Origin: Pseudomonadota bacterium
GTDB taxonomy: Bacteria; Pseudomonadota; Gammaproteobacteria; Steroidobacterales; JBCBZW01
NCBI GenBank assembly: GCA_039193195.1
Contig: JBCCWS010000020.1
Span: forward strand, 1-64,000
Reading direction: 5' to 3'
DNA: 64,000 nt
Shown here: piece by piece, positions 62,901 to 64,000 of the stretch
Numbering within the stretch: position 1 is the stretch's first letter
Layout: each line of letters begins with the position of its first letter
Program-made: the position numbers and the translations under genes
Notes under the pieces: generated by a model
What the model saw: the letters and a program-made list of their open reading frames with translations, nothing else
Databases searched by the model: none
What the model was told of the DNA's origin: nothing

Positions 62901-62923
62901 TTAGTTAAACCCAGGAAGTTAAC
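62892..62923 (+). repeat. GTTAAAC direct repeats, candidate regulator sites
   Basis: GTTAAAC occurs at 62892-62898 and 62904-62910, and GTTAAC at 62918-62923. The spacing is 12 and 14 bp, about one helical turn. They lie in the gap between the bauA-like operon and the divergent PuuR-like regulator and overlap the candidate bauA -35. They are likely binding sites for that regulator. Confidence 0.55.
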
Positions 62924-62988
62924 CCGTTGATTCAAAGGCAATGATCTCCCAAAATGTTCACTATCCTAAACACCTGCAGAGATGCCCC

Positions 62989-63540
62989 ATGGAAGACACC
63001 TCCGTCGGTGCGCGCCTGCGCACAATTCGCCAGCGCCACCGCCTGTCCCAGCGCGAGCTGGCCAAGCGCTCAGGGGTAGCAAACGCCTCCATCTCCCTCA
63101 TCGAGAGCGGCAAGCTCAACCCCACCGTGAGCATGCTGAAGAAGGTGCTGGACGGCGTACCCGTGAGCCTCAGCGAGTTCTTCAGCGACACCGACGAGGC
63201 TCAAGACAAGGTGGTCTACCGCGCCGGCGAGCTCACGGAGATCGCCGACGGCGGCATCTCCTTTCGCCAGGTGGGCGCCAACTTGAGCGATAGGGCGCTC
63301 CAGTTCCTCCACGAGAGCTACCAACCTGGCGCCACCACGGGCAAGCATCACCTGCGCCACGAGGGCGAGGAGTGCGGCCTGGTGCTCGCGGGCCGCCTCG
63401 AACTCACCGTTGACGGCGTCACCGAGACCCTACAGCCGGGCGATGCCTACTACTTCGAGAGCCACCGGCCCCACAGCTTCTCAAATCCCGGCAAGGAGCC
63501 GTGCGAGCTGATCAGCGCCTGCACGCCACCGACTTTCTGA
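62989..63540 (+). CDS. PuuR-like regulator: XRE helix-turn-helix plus cupin
   Basis: A 183-residue regulator of polyamine or amino acid use. The N-terminal HTH (about 5-62: VGARLRTIRQRHRLSQRELAKRSGVANASISLIESG) is followed by a cupin sensor domain (about 100-180: HHLRHEGEECGLVLAGRLEL, LQPGDAYYFESHRPHSF). This layout and length match PuuR, the putrescine-responsive repressor. I chose ATG 62989, which matches the family N-terminus; an in-frame ATG at 62941 would add 16 residues. It diverges from the bauA-like operon, which it probably controls. Confidence 0.88.
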   Translation: MEDTSVGARLRTIRQRHRLSQRELAKRSGVANASISLIESGKLNPTVSMLKKVLDGVPVSLSEFFSDTDEAQDKVVYRAGELTEIADGGISFRQVGANLSDRALQFLHESYQPGATTGKHHLRHEGEECGLVLAGRLELTVDGVTETLQPGDAYYFESHRPHSFSNPGKEPCELISACTPPTF

Positions 63541-63573
63541 GCTCACGCCCTTATCGAATAGTTATCGATTTAC

Positions 63574-64000
63574 TTAGGCTTTTAGGAAGCTAACGATCCA
63601 GCGTGCGACTCGAGCCCCTTCTGGGGCCGTCGCCAAGGATTCCAAACCACGCCGATAGGTCTGCACACCCACGGCCTCTCCGCGCAGCTCGATGAGCTCG
63701 CGCGAGTACCCCGTCTCGAACTCGGGATGACCCTGGAAAGTGAGGATGTGCTCGTCCACCTGGGTCACGGCGATGGGACAAAAATCGCTGCCAGCCAACA
63801 CGCGCATACGCTCGCCGAGCTCGACCACTTGGTCCTGATGGCTCACCAGGATCCGGAAGACCGGATCGGCGCCGTCGTGCCACGCCGGCGTTTCATGAAA
63901 GGTTGCTGCATGCACGCCAACACCCCATCCGCGCTCGGACTTCTCCACCCTGCCACCGAGAGCGATGGCTACGACCTGATGCCCGAAGCAGATGCCGATG
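63574..64000 (-). CDS. Class I glutamine amidotransferase-like protein (partial, right edge)
   Basis: Only the last ~141 residues lie in the window; the gene enters from the right edge. The visible part begins IGICFGHQVVAIAL, which contains the GATase nucleophile elbow (GICFGHQ), and ends with FQGHPEFETGYSRE, whose His and Glu complete the Cys-His-Glu triad. It resembles GuaA-type GATase-domain proteins. A gamma-glutamyl hydrolase role like PuuD is not supported by the motifs seen. It converges on the PuuR-like gene across 33 bp. Confidence 0.82.
   Translation of the reverse strand, partial: IGICFGHQVVAIALGGRVEKSERGWGVGVHAATFHETPAWHDGADPVFRILVSHQDQVVELGERMRVLAGSDFCPIAVTQVDEHILTFQGHPEFETGYSRELIELRGEAVGVQTYRRGLESLATAPEGARVARWIVSFLKA

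Overview
The window looks like a chromosomal segment of a high-GC gammaproteobacterium. The base composition is visibly GC-rich. The left half carries the conserved gammaproteobacterial core order rpsU-yqeY-dnaG-rpoD, with tsaD, folB, uppP and cca nearby, and the class II ribonucleotide reductase is split into NrdJa and NrdJb as in pseudomonads. Genus cannot be fixed from sequence alone. GTG and TTG starts are unusually common, including in dnaG, rpoD and uppP. No rRNA, tRNA, CRISPR array, prophage or transposase gene is visible.

Left third (1-21.6 kb), housekeeping: nrdJb (cut by the left edge) and nrdJa with a promoter/palindrome region; a small heat-shock protein; a DegP-type protease followed by a soluble lytic transglycosylase; an NDUFA9-like epimerase converging on a lipoprotein aminopeptidase; cca; uppP; a MidA-type methyltransferase; a pteridine reductase (folM type); an S41 peptidase lipoprotein; folB; tsaD; then the macromolecular synthesis operon rpsU-yqeY-dnaG-rpoD, closed by a clear rho-independent terminator.

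Middle (21.6-33.7 kb), mixed: a BsuPI-domain lipoprotein broken at a G6 tract; an orphan HMG-CoA synthase; a PhoB-like regulator lacking the phosphoacceptor Asp; an operon of NAD-malic enzyme, FAD-linked 2-hydroxyacid dehydrogenase and NeuC-type UDP-GlcNAc 2-epimerase; and two overlapping c-di-GMP genes (Cache-HAMP-PAS-GGDEF-EAL and PilJ-GGDEF).

Right half (33.7-64 kb), accessory and catabolic. Two spermidine-dehydrogenase-like Tat-exported flavoproteins flank a PuuC-like aldehyde dehydrogenase, with a 161-bp MITE-like element at the end of the latter gene. A divergent, tightly overlapping operon follows: two phytoene-dehydrogenase-like flavoproteins, a GcvT/DmdA-type methyltransferase, an MFS transporter and a PhyH-type dioxygenase. 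It resembles an undescribed catabolic pathway for a methylated substrate. Next come a 2H phosphoesterase, a membrane-protein/XRE pair with a palindromic operator, a fatty acid hydroxylase gene broken by one TGA, a secreted SASA-type esterase, an unknown protein with two tandem BLUF photoreceptors, a NarL/DesK-type two-component system, a DUF2306 membrane protein and a standalone SIR2-domain protein. The right end returns to amine catabolism: a flavin amine oxidase, a SpuC-like polyamine:pyruvate aminotransferase, an MmsA/BauC-like semialdehyde dehydrogenase, a BauA-like omega-amino acid:pyruvate aminotransferase, a divergent PuuR-like regulator with GTTAAAC repeats, and a class I glutamine amidotransferase cut by the right edge. 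Together these arms could take spermidine or putrescine through aminoaldehydes and beta-alanine to acetyl-CoA.

The strongest candidates for something new are the FAD-FAD-GcvT-MFS-PhyH operon and the unknown-BLUF-BLUF cluster, followed by the SIR2 gene, the MITE and the two broken genes.
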